Notes: generated by a model from the sequence alone, not told the origin. Counted from the first letter of the stretch, positions 49,978 through 59,789 are shown. The stretch: 64,000 bases of DNA from DATCMA01 sp036563645 (GCA_036563645.1 DATCMA010000056.1:49052-113051); one strand, 5' to 3'. A program made the numbers and translations.

Positions 49978-51012
49978 TCACGCCGTTCGTCCGGATCGAA
50001 CCACACAGCAGTCTGCCGGACAGACATCCCAGACGGGAAGATCACCGATCCGCTCCCGCCGCTGGGTCCCGACCCCGTTCAACCGCTCGACCACAAGTTC
50101 GCGCACCATCGCGACGAACCGAGGGTGCATCCACGCCGTGGCCGCCCGGACGAACTCCAACCCGACCCGCTGCGCCGTCGCCGCGGCCTCCGTGTCCAGA
50201 TCCCAAATCACTTCGAGGTGGTCGGAGACGAAGCCGATCGGGCTGACCACCACGGAGGTCACTCCCTGAGCGGGGAGCGTCTCGAGATGATCGTTGATGT
50301 CCGGCTCTAGCCAGGGTACGTGGGGCGGGCCAGAGCGGCTTTGCCAGACCAAGTCGTACGGCAGGTCCGGCGCCGCGGCCGACGCCACCAAACGGGCCAC
50401 CTCGCGCAGCTGCGTCTCGTACAGTCCGCCCTCCGGCCCCGCCGCGGCCGCCATCGACAGCGGAATCGAGTGCGCGGTGAAAACCAGCCGGGTCGTGGCG
50501 CGGCGCGCCAGGTCAATCTTGGCGAGGGCGTCGCGGACCGCCTCGACGTTCGGCTCGATGAAACCGGGATGGTTGTAGTAGTGCCGCAGCTTGTCGATGA
50601 CCGGCGCGTCGGGCCCGACCGCGGCGCGCGCGGCCGCGATGTCCTCCAGGTACTGCCGGCACGAGGAGTAGCCGCCATAGGCTGTCGTCACGAAGGCGAG
50701 CGCGCGGCGCACGCCGTCGTCGCGCATCTGCGCCACGGTGTCGGCGAGCATGGGATGCCAGTTTCGGTTTCCCCAGTACACCGGCAAATCAAGCCCGTGC
50801 GCGGCGAAGTCGGCGCGGATCGCGGCCAACAGGTCTCGGCACTGCTGGTTGATCGGCGACACCCCGCCGAAATGGTGATAGTGCTCGGCCACCTCCGCCA
50901 GCCGCTCCGGCGGGACGTTCCGGCCCCGGGTCACATTCTCCAGGAAGGGCATGACGTCGTCGGGCCCTTCCGGACCCCCGAAGGAAACCAGCACCACTGC
51001 GTCGTAGGCCAT
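49978..51012 (-). CDS. hemH: ferrochelatase (coproporphyrin III type)
   Basis: 344 residues from ATG 51012. N-terminal VLVSFGGPEGPDDVMPFLENV, active-site region VFTAHSIPLSMA (catalytic His) and VSPIGFVSDHLEVIWDLD are diagnostic. A Cys in YSSCRQYLED and a Cys-rich C-terminus (VCPADCC) are the ligands of the [2Fe-2S] cluster known in actinobacterial enzymes. In actinobacteria the enzyme inserts iron into coproporphyrin III, not protoporphyrin IX (CpfC of the coproporphyrin-dependent pathway). Cytoplasmic. The HAD phosphatase gene follows 4 bases after its stop. Confidence 0.95.
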   Translation of the reverse strand: MAYDAVVLVSFGGPEGPDDVMPFLENVTRGRNVPPERLAEVAEHYHHFGGVSPINQQCRDLLAAIRADFAAHGLDLPVYWGNRNWHPMLADTVAQMRDDGVRRALAFVTTAYGGYSSCRQYLEDIAAARAAVGPDAPVIDKLRHYYNHPGFIEPNVEAVRDALAKIDLARRATTRLVFTAHSIPLSMAAAAGPEGGLYETQLREVARLVASAAAPDLPYDLVWQSRSGPPHVPWLEPDINDHLETLPAQGVTSVVVSPIGFVSDHLEVIWDLDTEAAATAQRVGLEFVRAATAWMHPRFVAMVRELVVERLNGVGTQRRERIGDLPVWDVCPADCCVVRSGRTA

Positions 51013-51045
51013 GCGGCCATTCTGGTCCGCGCGCCGTCACGACGC

Positions 51046-51082
51046 GGGAAGGGCCCCGGCGAACGTGGCGGGCGCCCTTCCC
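51046..51082 (-). terminator. hairpin after the fabG-fabI operon
   Basis: GGGAAGGGC (51046-51054) pairs with GCCCTTCCC (51074-51082), extended by GACGC/GTGCGTC outside. It lies 22 bases after the fabI stop on the minus strand, before the ferrochelatase gene. Confidence 0.6.
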
Positions 51083-51104
51083 GGTGCGTCAGGACGTCGT
51101 CCGC

Positions 51105-51872
51105 TTAGGCGCCCACCGCGTGGAACCCACCGTCCACGTGGATGATCTCGCCGGTGGTCGCGGGGAACCAATCCGACAACAGCGCCACGCAGGCGCGCGC
51201 CGCCGGCTCGCGGTCGGTGAGGTCCCAGCCGAGCGGAGCGCGCTCACTCCACACCTGTTCGAACTTCTCGAACCCGGGGATGGACTTGGCGGCCATCGTC
51301 CGCAGCGGGCCAGCGGAGACGAGGTTGCTGCGGATCCCCTTGGCGCCCAAGTGCAACGCCAGGTAGCGGGAGACCGCCTCCAGCCCGGCCTTGGCCACCC
51401 CCATCCAGTCGTAGACCGGCCACGCCTTGCTGGCGTCGAACGTCAGGCCCACCACCGCGCCCCCCGGCGACATCAGGGGCAGCGCCGCCATGGCCAGTGC
51501 CTTGTACGAGTAGGTGGAGACGTGCAGCGCGGTCGCCACGTCCTCCCAGGGAGCGTCGAGGAAGGCGCCACCGAGGCAGCTCGGCGGGGCGAAACCGATG
51601 GAGTGCACCACGCCGTCGAGCCCGTCGACGTGTTCGCGCACCCGGTCGGCGAGGGTGGCCAAGTGCTCGCTGTTGGTCACGTCCAGCTCGATGACGGGCG
51701 CCTCGGCCGGCAGTCGCTTGGCGATTCGCTCCACGAGTGACAGCCGGCCGTAGCCGGTGAGCACAACCTGTGCACCGTTCTCCTGCGCCAGCTTCGCGAC
51801 CGAAAACGCGATCGACTGTTCCGTGATGACGCCGGTGACGAGCACTCGCTTGCCAGCGAGCAGTCCAGACAC
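51105..51872 (-). CDS. fabI: enoyl-[acyl-carrier-protein] reductase (NADH), InhA/FabI
   Basis: 255 residues. SDR fold of the FabI type: KRVLVTGVITEQSIAFSVAK (nucleotide loop with the I-T-E-x-S-I signature), LDVTNSEH, VHSIGFAPP, the active-site region TYSYKALAMAALPL and VYDWMGVAKAGLEAVSRYLA (Tyr-x6-Lys), then SAGPLRTMAAKSIPGF. This is the InhA branch of actinobacteria. It reduces the trans-2-enoyl bond in the last step of each fatty acid elongation round. It follows fabG after 19 bases, so the two are cotranscribed, the conserved order in actinobacteria. Confidence 0.96.
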   Translation of the reverse strand: MSGLLAGKRVLVTGVITEQSIAFSVAKLAQENGAQVVLTGYGRLSLVERIAKRLPAEAPVIELDVTNSEHLATLADRVREHVDGLDGVVHSIGFAPPSCLGGAFLDAPWEDVATALHVSTYSYKALAMAALPLMSPGGAVVGLTFDASKAWPVYDWMGVAKAGLEAVSRYLALHLGAKGIRSNLVSAGPLRTMAAKSIPGFEKFEQVWSERAPLGWDLTDREPAARACVALLSDWFPATTGEIIHVDGGFHAVGA

Positions 51873-51891
51873 GTGCCTATTCCTCCTGTCG

Positions 51892-52644
<753 letters not shown>

Positions 52645-52813
52645 CTACCCACAGGTAAGGGTGAGCGCGGGATCACCGTATGGTGCGTGTCCGACATGCG
52701 ATCACCTGTGCCCGGACCGGGTAGTCGATCCTCACGTTTCGGGGTGTACCATGGTCCGCGGTCTACGTCTCAGACGGCTTTTGGCCCGGATGACACAGGG
52801 GGAGGTGATCGCT

Positions 52814-52891
52814 ATGCGAAATAGCGACCCTCCGAGTCATGGCCGGGCCGTCGGTCAGGTCCGCACGGCACGGGCTCGATCCGTGCGCTGA
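52814..52891 (+). CDS. possible 25-residue peptide
   Basis: ATG 52814 stands 8 bases after GGGAGGTG, a very strong ribosome site, and the frame ends at 52891. The peptide is basic and polar (MRNSDPPSHGRAVGQ, then Arg-rich), without hydrophobic stretch or motif. It could be a leader or a spurious frame; the strong site is the only support. Confidence 0.35.
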   Translation: MRNSDPPSHGRAVGQVRTARARSVR

Positions 52892-53089
52892 CCTCGCTCC
52901 CGCGCCACCACGTTTGATCTCTCGCGCGCCGTACCGCTGAGCGGCTCGCCCGGCGCGCGCGGTGCCGCGGAGCCGGCCCGGTTGTCAGGAACACGCGAGC
53001 CAGTCCTGCCCGAGCGACGACCCGAGAGGTTCTGCGTTCGTCCTCACCTCGTGTGGTTGTCGTGTGCCTGTCGTCACCGGAGAGCCGCT

Positions 53090-53176
53090 ATGTCCCGTTA
53101 CGTCGCGCCACTGGGTTTCACTCTCGCCGCCGTCTGGGTCGTCGTCGTCTTCGTGCTCGCCAGCGGCACCCACTGA
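53090..53176 (+). CDS. 28-residue single-helix membrane peptide
   Basis: ATG 53090 lies 7 bases after GGAG. Almost the whole peptide is one membrane helix (PLGFTLAAVWVVVVFVLASG) after a short N-terminal MSRYVA. It ends 20 bases before the stop of the convergent VWA gene. Small hydrophobic peptides of this kind exist in many actinobacteria; function unknown. Too short for family recognition. Confidence 0.55.
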   Translation: MSRYVAPLGFTLAAVWVVVVFVLASGTH

Positions 53177-53196
53177 GGATCGCCCGGACCGGCGCC

Positions 53197-54147
53197 TCAC
53201 GGCAGCCGGGACGTCCAGATGAGACTCATAGCGGCCGCGCAGAGCGCGAAGACCAGCGCGACCCCGGCGTACCATGGGGTCACGTCCTGCGGCACGGTCT
53301 GCCGGCCAAGCGAGCTTCCCAAGTCGTCGTACACCCGCTTGAGCTCTCCCAGGGAAGCCGCCTCGTAGAAGTACCCGCGGGTGCTCTCCGCGAGTTGCGC
53401 CAACGCCAACCGGTCCACCGGCACCCGCTGAACCTGCCCCCCGATGGTGACCGTGCCGGAGTCCGTGCCGAACGCGATCGTCGACACCGGCACGTTGGCC
53501 GCCGCGGCCGCCGCGGCCGCCTCCTCGATGGACCGACCGGAGGTGCGGTAGCCATCGGAGAGCAGGACAATCCGCGCGGGCGGCGGCCCTTCCGCCCCCG
53601 CGGCCGGCACGGTCCGGATCGCGTCCAGGCAGGTGAAGACCGCTTCTCCCGTCGCGGTCGCCTCCGCCAGCGTCAACCCGTCGATCGCTTGAATGACCGC
53701 GGCCCGATCCTTCGTCGGGGGCACCAGCACGTTGGCTGACCGCGCGAACGCCACCAGGCCGAGGTTGTACTCCTCCGGCAGCTCGGAGACGAACTGCTTG
53801 GCCGCGTCCTGCGCCGCCTCGATGCGGCTCGGCGCCACATCGTCGGCCTCCATGGACAGGGACACGTCGATCGCCAACATGATCGTCGCACGCTCCAGCG
53901 GCTGCTGGACGTCGATCGACGGCCGAGCCAGGGCGGTCGCCAGGGCGAGGAGGCTGATGAGGAACGCGCCGGCCGGCAGGTGCCGGCGCCACCCCAGCCC
54001 TTTCGGCGCGACGGCGCGCAGCAGCTCCACATTGGAGAAACGGACGGCGTACGCCCGACGGCGGGTCTGCCGCCAGATGTAGGCGGCGGCGACAGCAAGG
54101 ACGGGGATGAGCGCCAACAACCCCCACGGCTGCATAAAGCGGATCAC
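53197..54147 (-). CDS. VWA-domain (BatA-like) membrane protein
   Basis: 316 residues. An N-terminal helix (WGLLALIPVLAVAAAYIW), a second (GAFLISLLALATALARPSI), a VWA domain with intact MIDAS motif DVSLSMEADD (DxSxS) and TGEAVFT, LLSDG, and a C-terminal helix (WYAGVALVFALCAAAMSLIW). The ATG overlaps the DUF58 stop (ATGA). MoxR-DUF58-VWA operons encode metal-ion-binding, envelope-exposed adhesion or chaperone modules whose assembly needs the MoxR ATPase. Confidence 0.9.
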   Translation of the reverse strand: MIRFMQPWGLLALIPVLAVAAAYIWRQTRRRAYAVRFSNVELLRAVAPKGLGWRRHLPAGAFLISLLALATALARPSIDVQQPLERATIMLAIDVSLSMEADDVAPSRIEAAQDAAKQFVSELPEEYNLGLVAFARSANVLVPPTKDRAAVIQAIDGLTLAEATATGEAVFTCLDAIRTVPAAGAEGPPPARIVLLSDGYRTSGRSIEEAAAAAAAANVPVSTIAFGTDSGTVTIGGQVQRVPVDRLALAQLAESTRGYFYEAASLGELKRVYDDLGSSLGRQTVPQDVTPWYAGVALVFALCAAAMSLIWTSRLP

Positions 54148-55109
54148 TGTGCCTCCCCTCCCGTACGAGATGGCCGCGTCGGGCGCGCCGTTCCCCGCAG
54201 CCGCGCCTGCCGCTGTCGCGCGACGAACCGCACGATGTCGAGCAGCCAGTCCGAGTCAGTGCGCAACCGCAGGTGGGCGGCGCCCGCTCCGCGGATCTCG
54301 TGCGCGATCGCCGCGCGCTGCGCCGCGGCCGCCTCGGCGTACCTCCGGCGCAGCCGGGGATCGGCGGTCTGCACCTCGTGCAGCTCACCGCTCTCGGGGT
54401 CAACCACCGTCAGGACGCCGACGTCTGGCAGCTCCAGTTCCCGCGGGTCGACCACCTCGATCGCGAGGACGTCGTGGCGCACGCTGAGCTTGCGCAACGG
54501 ACGTCCCCACGTCTCCGGCGGCGCCAAGAAGTCGGAGATCACCACCGCGACGCCTCGGCGCCGCAGCGGACGATTGAGCATATCGATCAAGGCGCCGAGG
54601 TCGCAGCGCCCAGGCTGCGGCGCGATGCCCGCGACGGTCCGGATGAGCCCGTGCGCGGCGCGACGCCCGGGCCGGGCCGGTATCCGCACCCACCCCGGCC
54701 CGCCGGGATCGCCGCTGCCGACGACCGCGCCCACCCGGTTGCCGAGCCGCGCGGTCAGGTACGTCATCGCGGCCGCTGCGGCGATGACGAGGTCGCGCTT
54801 GAGGAGCCGAGCGGTCCCGAAGTCCAGGCTCGCGGACAGGTCGATGGCCAGCCAGGCCTCCAACTCCCGATCGGCGACAGTCTGCCGCACGTGGGGGACC
54901 GTGGTCCGCGCGGTGACCGGCCAGTCCATCCAGCGCACGTCGTCCCCGGGCCGGTATTCGCGTGACTCCCCCACCTCACTGCCCGGTCCGGGCAGGAGCC
55001 CGACGTAGTCGCCGTGCAGCAGGCCGTCGAGTTTGCGGGTGACCGTCAGGTGCAACCGGGACAGCAGCGCCTCGCCCCGGGCCGAGTACGTCGGCGTCTC
55101 GGTGCTCAT
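54144..55109 (-). CDS. DUF58 domain protein
   Basis: 321 residues, with no membrane helix, unlike the DUF58 protein at 18013. Signature GESREYRPGDDVRWMDWPVTART followed by a VWA-like fold (ELEAWLAIDLSASLDFG) and FLAPPETWGRPLRKL. It is the middle gene of the MoxR-DUF58-VWA operon: its ATG overlaps the MoxR stop, and its stop overlaps the VWA start. Probably cytoplasmic adaptor between the ATPase and the membrane VWA protein. Confidence 0.9.
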   Translation of the reverse strand: MSTETPTYSARGEALLSRLHLTVTRKLDGLLHGDYVGLLPGPGSEVGESREYRPGDDVRWMDWPVTARTTVPHVRQTVADRELEAWLAIDLSASLDFGTARLLKRDLVIAAAAAMTYLTARLGNRVGAVVGSGDPGGPGWVRIPARPGRRAAHGLIRTVAGIAPQPGRCDLGALIDMLNRPLRRRGVAVVISDFLAPPETWGRPLRKLSVRHDVLAIEVVDPRELELPDVGVLTVVDPESGELHEVQTADPRLRRRYAEAAAAQRAAIAHEIRGAGAAHLRLRTDSDWLLDIVRFVARQRQARLRGTARPTRPSRTGGEAQ

Positions 55110-56290
55110 CGCTGCGGCCCAGGCCAGCTCGCCGTCGACGTCATCGGCGCCGATGGAGTGGCGTGTTGCCGTGGGGCGACCGACGGCGGCGGCACCGTCG
55201 AGAGGATCCGGTTGACGATGTGCTCCGGCGGGACCTCGTCGGCCAGCGCCTCGTAGCTGAGCACCAACCTGTGGCGCAGGATGTCCGGGGCGATGTCCTG
55301 GACGTCCTGGGGCAGGGCGTAGTCGCGGCCCCGGAGGAGCGCCAGCGCCCGGGTCGCCCGGACCAGGCCGAGCGAGGCCCGCGGACTCGCCCCGTACTGG
55401 ATGAGCCGAGCGACGTCCGGCATGCCGTGCTCCGCCGGCGCGCGCGTGGCCAGCACCAGGCGCACCGCGTAATCGATCAGTGCATTGTGGACGAAGACCT
55501 GGTCGGCCTTGTGCTGGAGAGCGATGAGATCGGCAGGGCTGAGGACCGCCGCGGGCTCCGGCGGGCGAACGCCCATTCGATAGACGATCTCACGTTCCTC
55601 GACCTCGTTCGGGTAGCCCACCACGACCTTCAAGAGGAAGCGGTCCCGCTGGGCCTCCGGCAGCGGATACACCCCTTCCTGCTCGATGGGGTTCTGCGTC
55701 GCCATGACGAGGAATGGCTCCGGGACCCGGTAGGTCTGCCCGCCGATCGACACCTGGTGCTCGGACATCACCTCGAGGAGGGCGGACTGGACCTTCGCCG
55801 GAGCGCGGTTGATCTCATCGGCAAGGAGGAAGTTGACGAAGACGGGCCCCAACTCGACGTCGAACTTCTCGCTGCCCTGCCGGTAGATCCGGGTGCCGAT
55901 GATGTCCGCGGGCACCAGATCGGGAGTGAACTGCACCCGCGCGAAGGTGCCGCCCACCACCTTGGCCACCGTCTCCACGGCGAGGGTCTTGGCGACGCCC
56001 GGCACGCCTTCCAACAAGCAGTGCCCACGCGCGAGCAACGCCACGAACATCCGCTCGATCATCCGGTCTTGGCCGACGATCACGCGTTTGACCTCGAACA
56101 ATGCCCGCTCCAGCAGGGCGGCGTCCTCGGCGGGCGTGGTGGTTCCCGCGGCGTCGCGTGCCGGCGGGGCCGAGGATGACGCGCCCGCCTCGACGGCACC
56201 GGAGCGACCGTTGTCGCGGTCGTCGATAGGGCTCGGCGTCTCGGGCATGGTCGGCTGGGCCACCGGTCCTCCACAGGGGTCAGACGTCAC
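55106..56290 (-). CDS. MoxR-family AAA+ ATPase
   Basis: 394 residues from GTG 56290; an ATG at 56248 is an alternative. The first 55 residues are a disordered Pro/Ser/Ala extension. Then Walker A VPGVAKTLAVE, Walker B LLADEINRAPAKVQ, sensor VMATQNPIEQEG and the arginine-finger region ALPQDVQDIAPDILRHRL. First gene of the MoxR-DUF58-VWA operon, the better known arrangement of the two in this window. It is divergent from the small zinc-binding-like gene at 56541. Confidence 0.93.
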   Translation of the reverse strand: MTSDPCGGPVAQPTMPETPSPIDDRDNGRSGAVEAGASSSAPPARDAAGTTTPAEDAALLERALFEVKRVIVGQDRMIERMFVALLARGHCLLEGVPGVAKTLAVETVAKVVGGTFARVQFTPDLVPADIIGTRIYRQGSEKFDVELGPVFVNFLLADEINRAPAKVQSALLEVMSEHQVSIGGQTYRVPEPFLVMATQNPIEQEGVYPLPEAQRDRFLLKVVVGYPNEVEEREIVYRMGVRPPEPAAVLSPADLIALQHKADQVFVHNALIDYAVRLVLATRAPAEHGMPDVARLIQYGASPRASLGLVRATRALALLRGRDYALPQDVQDIAPDILRHRLVLSYEALADEVPPEHIVNRILSTVPPPSVAPRQHATPSAPMTSTASWPGPQR

Positions 56291-56540
56291 CTAGTACGTG
56301 TACGTCACTCAGTTATGTCGTGCCGCCCCAAGCGTCGCATGTTCCCGGAACCGGCCGGGGACCCCGCTTCGGATTCATCCGGCAGCCGACCCACCCCCAC
56401 CGCGGGGTAGACAGGGAACCGACCGCCGTGTGTACGATGCTGCCGTCGCCGGGCGGCTTCCCCCGTGGTCGCCCGGCGACCCCGTGACTTCAGGGGTTTG
56501 GCGAGCTCCGCGCAGACGAGGCCCGCGTACACTCGCGCCC

Positions 56541-56765
56541 GTGAGCGCCACCGTGTCGTCCCCGGTCCTGGTCTGCTCGGCGCGTGGGTGTTCGGCGCCC
56601 GCCGTGTGGTCACTGCGCTGGACCAATCCGAAAATCCACACTCCTGAACGCCGCAAGACGTGGCTCGCCTGCGACGAGCACCGCGAGTATCTCAGTAGCT
56701 TCCTCGCCACGCGCGGCTTTCTCCGCGAGGTCGACCGCGTGCCGTCCCCTACGCTCGGAACGTGA
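56541..56765 (+). CDS. small Cys/His protein (often labelled acetone carboxylase), probable zinc binder
   Basis: 74 residues from GTG 56541. Two Cys close to the N-terminus (VLVCSARGCSAPAVW), the central RWTNPKIHTPERRKTWLACDEHREYL with Cys and His, then FLREV. The CxxxxC plus CxxH spacing suggests a zinc site. Similar short proteins upstream of PH-domain genes are frequently named acetone carboxylase in databases, a label with no support in this sequence. The stop overlaps the start of the PH-domain gene (GTGA). Confidence 0.78.
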   Translation: MSATVSSPVLVCSARGCSAPAVWSLRWTNPKIHTPERRKTWLACDEHREYLSSFLATRGFLREVDRVPSPTLGT

Positions 56766-57316
56766 CTGAACAGCCTCCTGCCGGGGTGGATACGGGATCC
56801 GCCAGGGCGGCGTGGTCAGCCCACGGGGCCAATCCGTTCACGCCCTGGCCTGACACGCTGACGTGGCGCCCGGTCTCCCCGAACCTCATCTGGGTCAAAT
56901 TGATCCGACTCGGCATCGTGACCGCGGTGCTGCTCGGGGGAGTCACGGTCGCCTGGGCGGTCTCCGGGCATCCCGGCGCCCGATACGCGCTGGCGGCGGT
57001 GGCGCTCGTGGCGATCTGGCGTGCCGTCGTGACCGTCCGCGCGGTGCGGGCGTGGGGGTACGCGGAACGCGACCACGAGTTGCTCGTCCGCCACGGCCTG
57101 CTGGTCCGCCGGTTGTCGATCGTCCCCTACGCGCGGATGCAGTTCGTCGACGTCAGCGCCGGTCCATTGGAGCGGCTGTTCGGGCTCGCCAGCGTCCAAC
57201 TGCACACCGCCGCCGCGGCGAGCGACGCGCGCATCCCGGGTCTGCCCTCGGGGGAAGCCGCTCGGCTGCGGGATCGGCTCGCCGCGCTCGGCCGGCCGCA
57301 CGCGGAGGGGCTATGA
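56762..57316 (+). CDS. PH-domain membrane protein (YdbS type)
   Basis: 184 residues from GTG 56762. Two helices (IVTAVLLGGVTVAWAVSG, YALAAVALVAIWRAVVTV) are followed by a bacterial PH domain (HGLLVRRLSIVPYARMQFVDVSAGPLERLFGLASVQLHTA), the bPH2/YdbS pattern. The stop overlaps the next PH gene (ATGA). Such pairs occur in many Gram-positive bacteria; the role is unknown, and in some species they affect resistance to antimicrobial peptides. Confidence 0.88.
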   Translation: MTEQPPAGVDTGSARAAWSAHGANPFTPWPDTLTWRPVSPNLIWVKLIRLGIVTAVLLGGVTVAWAVSGHPGARYALAAVALVAIWRAVVTVRAVRAWGYAERDHELLVRHGLLVRRLSIVPYARMQFVDVSAGPLERLFGLASVQLHTAAAASDARIPGLPSGEAARLRDRLAALGRPHAEGL

Positions 57317-58710
57317 GCGAGGCGCCACCGCCCCCTGATCCGACCCCTCCCCCGCCACCGCACGGCGCTCCCCCACCGTCCGCGGCCCCACCGGCGAAGG
57401 TCGACCCGATACCCCCAGTCGGGGGCGTGCCGGCGGCCGAACCACGCCGGCGCCTTCATCCCCTCACCCCGTTGCTGTCGAGCGCGAAGACCGGCCTCGT
57501 CGCCATCGCCGCCCTCTCCTGGCAGACGCTGTCCAAGGTCGGCATCGGGGGATTCGCCGTCATCGTCACGCTGTGTCTCGTCGGCGCCCTCGTCCTCGGC
57601 TTGGTGAGCTGGTACACCACCGGGTACCAGGTGGTCGGCCGAGAGCTGCGGATCTCCGAGGGGGTGCTGTGGCGGCGTACCCGGGCGATCCCGCTGGAGC
57701 GGCTGCAAGCCGTCGAGGTAGTGCGTCCGCTGCTGGCGCAGCTCACGGGTCTCGCGGAGCTGCGGCTGGAGGTAGCCGGCTCCGACACCGAGGCGCCCCT
57801 GGCCTACCTCACCGTCGACGATGCCCACGCGCTGCGCGAACGGCTCCTCACGCTCGCCGGGCGCGCGTCGGCATCCGGCGACGGCGAGGTCGAACAGCCC
57901 GGTCGGCTGCTGCACGCGGTCGCCAACCGCGACCTCGTGATCAGTCAGGTGCTCACCCCGCAAGTGCTCCTCGTCCCGCTGGGCGCGCTCGGCATCATCG
58001 CCGAGGCGTTCGTCGAGGGCAGCTGGGGGTTCATCGCGGTGGCCAGCACGCTCACCGCGATCGCCGGTGTGCTGCTGCGTCCCGTGCGCCGGATTCTCCT
58101 CGACTGGGATTTCCGCGTGTTCCTCGATGAGGCGGGCCTTCGGGTGCGCCGTGGTCGGCTGGAGACGCGATCGCAGACGGTACCGCTCGACCGCGTCCAG
58201 GGCGTCATCGCGGTCTGGCCGCTGCTGTGGCGGCCGTACCGCTGGCTGCGGCTCCGGCTCGAGGTCGCGGGATTCGGCGGCTTCGAAACGGATCTCACCG
58301 TGCCCGCCGAGCAACTGCTCCCCGTGGGAGATCAGCACACCGCTGACCGGCTGGTGGCGGAGGTCTTCCCCGGGGTCCACCTGGCGCACCTCTCCCTGGC
58401 CGCGCCGCCGCGCCGCACCCGATGGCTGCATCCGCTCACCTATCGCCGCCTCGGCGTTGGCCTGACCGAGACCACGGTCATCGTCCGCTATGGCAGGTTC
58501 ACCCCGCACGTCGTGATCGTCCCGTACGCCCGTATTCAGAGCGTCCGGGTCGTGCGTGGCCCCCTCCAGCGCCTCCTCGGGCTCGCCTCGGTGCACGTCG
58601 ACGCGGCAGCAGGGCTCACCGCCGTCGCCCGCGACCGGGACGTCGCGGAGGCCTGGCAGCTCGCCGCGGAGCTCGTGCGGCGGGTCCACGCGGCGCAGAC
58701 CGCGCGTTAG
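57313..58710 (+). CDS. PH-domain membrane protein (YdbT type), several bPH2 domains
   Basis: 465 residues from ATG 57313, overlapping the YdbS-type stop. A Pro-rich N-terminus (about 45 residues), then paired helices and three PH repeats: GRELRISEGVLWRRTRAIPL, GLRVRRGRLETRSQTVPLDR and TVIVRYGRFTPHVVIVPYAR, each followed by LxRLxGLASVxV-like sequence in the last. It is the usual partner of the smaller YdbS-type protein and likely forms a membrane complex with it. The stop is 4 bases inside the convergent PAP2-like gene. Confidence 0.88.
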   Translation: MSEAPPPPDPTPPPPPHGAPPPSAAPPAKVDPIPPVGGVPAAEPRRRLHPLTPLLSSAKTGLVAIAALSWQTLSKVGIGGFAVIVTLCLVGALVLGLVSWYTTGYQVVGRELRISEGVLWRRTRAIPLERLQAVEVVRPLLAQLTGLAELRLEVAGSDTEAPLAYLTVDDAHALRERLLTLAGRASASGDGEVEQPGRLLHAVANRDLVISQVLTPQVLLVPLGALGIIAEAFVEGSWGFIAVASTLTAIAGVLLRPVRRILLDWDFRVFLDEAGLRVRRGRLETRSQTVPLDRVQGVIAVWPLLWRPYRWLRLRLEVAGFGGFETDLTVPAEQLLPVGDQHTADRLVAEVFPGVHLAHLSLAAPPRRTRWLHPLTYRRLGVGLTETTVIVRYGRFTPHVVIVPYARIQSVRVVRGPLQRLLGLASVHVDAAAGLTAVARDRDVAEAWQLAAELVRRVHAAQTAR

Positions 58711-59789
58711 CGCGTGGAGGTCGCGGCGGGCGCGGGTGCGGCGGGTGGCGCGGGTGCGGCGGGTGGCGCCGGCTGCGCGGGAGGCGCCGTGTCCCCACGG
58801 CGCGTGGCCCACCAGCGCTCGACGAGCCCCACGACGAGGAACGTCACCCCCACGTACGCCCACCCCACCAGCACGTCGATCATGTAGTGCTCGCCGGCGT
58901 ACAACAGGGTGAAGGTCATCGCCCCGGGGTAGGCCAGCAACACGGGCCACCACCGCCGACGCACCGAACGCAGGAAGAACAGCACGACGAACAGCGCGAA
59001 CGCCGTGTGCAGCGAGGGCATCGCGGCGACCGGGTTGGATGCCAGCTGCCCCGCGTTGAGTAGGTTGCCGGCCCCGTGCAGGCCAATGGCCTTCCACCCC
59101 CGCGTGGAGATCCTGGCCACCTCCTCCAGCAGGCCGTACTTCCCCGCCCACCACGGCGGCGCGGCGGGATAGAGGAAGTACGTCACCAGCCCGGCGGTGC
59201 ACAGGAAGGCCCAGCGCCGCATGAAGGCCGCCCACCGCGCCCGGTCGCGCAGCCAGAGCACCACCGCGGCGACGAATACCACCACGAAGTGGGAGAAGTA
59301 CACCCAGCTCACCAGCACGTCCCACCAGTGCACGCGCTCGGGGTCATAAAGGTGGCGCTGGAGCCAGACCGTCGGCACCTCACCGGAGAGGAGCCATCCG
59401 AACATCCACCGATCCGCGGCGACCAGCTCCAGGGCGTGCGGCACCGCGCCGTTGTCCGCGAACCCGCGGGACAGGTTGTACCCGACCAGGAACAGGACGA
59501 CCGGGCTCCAATCGCGGACGAAGCGGAGGTGGGCGCGCCACGGCCGGTGACTGTTCCAGGCGATCGTCGCCGTCCACAGCCACACGAAGGCGTAGACGGG
59601 GTCGGTGGGCAGGCCGATGACGAGCCAGCCGACGAGGAACGCCACGCCCCACAGGGACATGCCGATCAACCGGCGGCGGGCGAGGGAGCGCAAGGGGCCG
59701 TCGGGGGCGGAGGCGGACTCCTCGGCGCACGCGGGCTCGCCGGGCGCGGCAGCTTCGCGTTCCGGGGCGGATTCGGATGAGGTGGGCAT
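58707..59789 (-). CDS. PAP2-family phosphatase/phosphotransferase (inositol phosphorylceramide-synthase-like)
   Basis: 360 residues. About six helices, with the PAP2_3 motifs AAMPSLHTAFALFVVLFFL (C2, catalytic His) and YAGEHYMIDVLVGWAYVG (C3, H and D). The first motif is replaced by the aureobasidin-type pattern around YPAAPPWWA. Such membrane enzymes transfer phospho-head groups between lipids or remove phosphate. The N-terminal 40 and C-terminal 30 residues are disordered (the latter Ala/Pro repeats). It is convergent with, and overlaps by 4 bases, the PH-domain gene. Confidence 0.85.
   Translation of the reverse strand: MPTSSESAPEREAAAPGEPACAEESASAPDGPLRSLARRRLIGMSLWGVAFLVGWLVIGLPTDPVYAFVWLWTATIAWNSHRPWRAHLRFVRDWSPVVLFLVGYNLSRGFADNGAVPHALELVAADRWMFGWLLSGEVPTVWLQRHLYDPERVHWWDVLVSWVYFSHFVVVFVAAVVLWLRDRARWAAFMRRWAFLCTAGLVTYFLYPAAPPWWAGKYGLLEEVARISTRGWKAIGLHGAGNLLNAGQLASNPVAAMPSLHTAFALFVVLFFLRSVRRRWWPVLLAYPGAMTFTLLYAGEHYMIDVLVGWAYVGVTFLVVGLVERWWATRRGDTAPPAQPAPPAAPAPPAAPAPAATSTR

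Noticed and set aside
57127..59325. 732-residue minus-strand frame under the PH-domain and PAP2-like genes
   Set aside because: It covers parts of two convergent real genes and shows no domain; Arg/Gly/Pro shadow composition.
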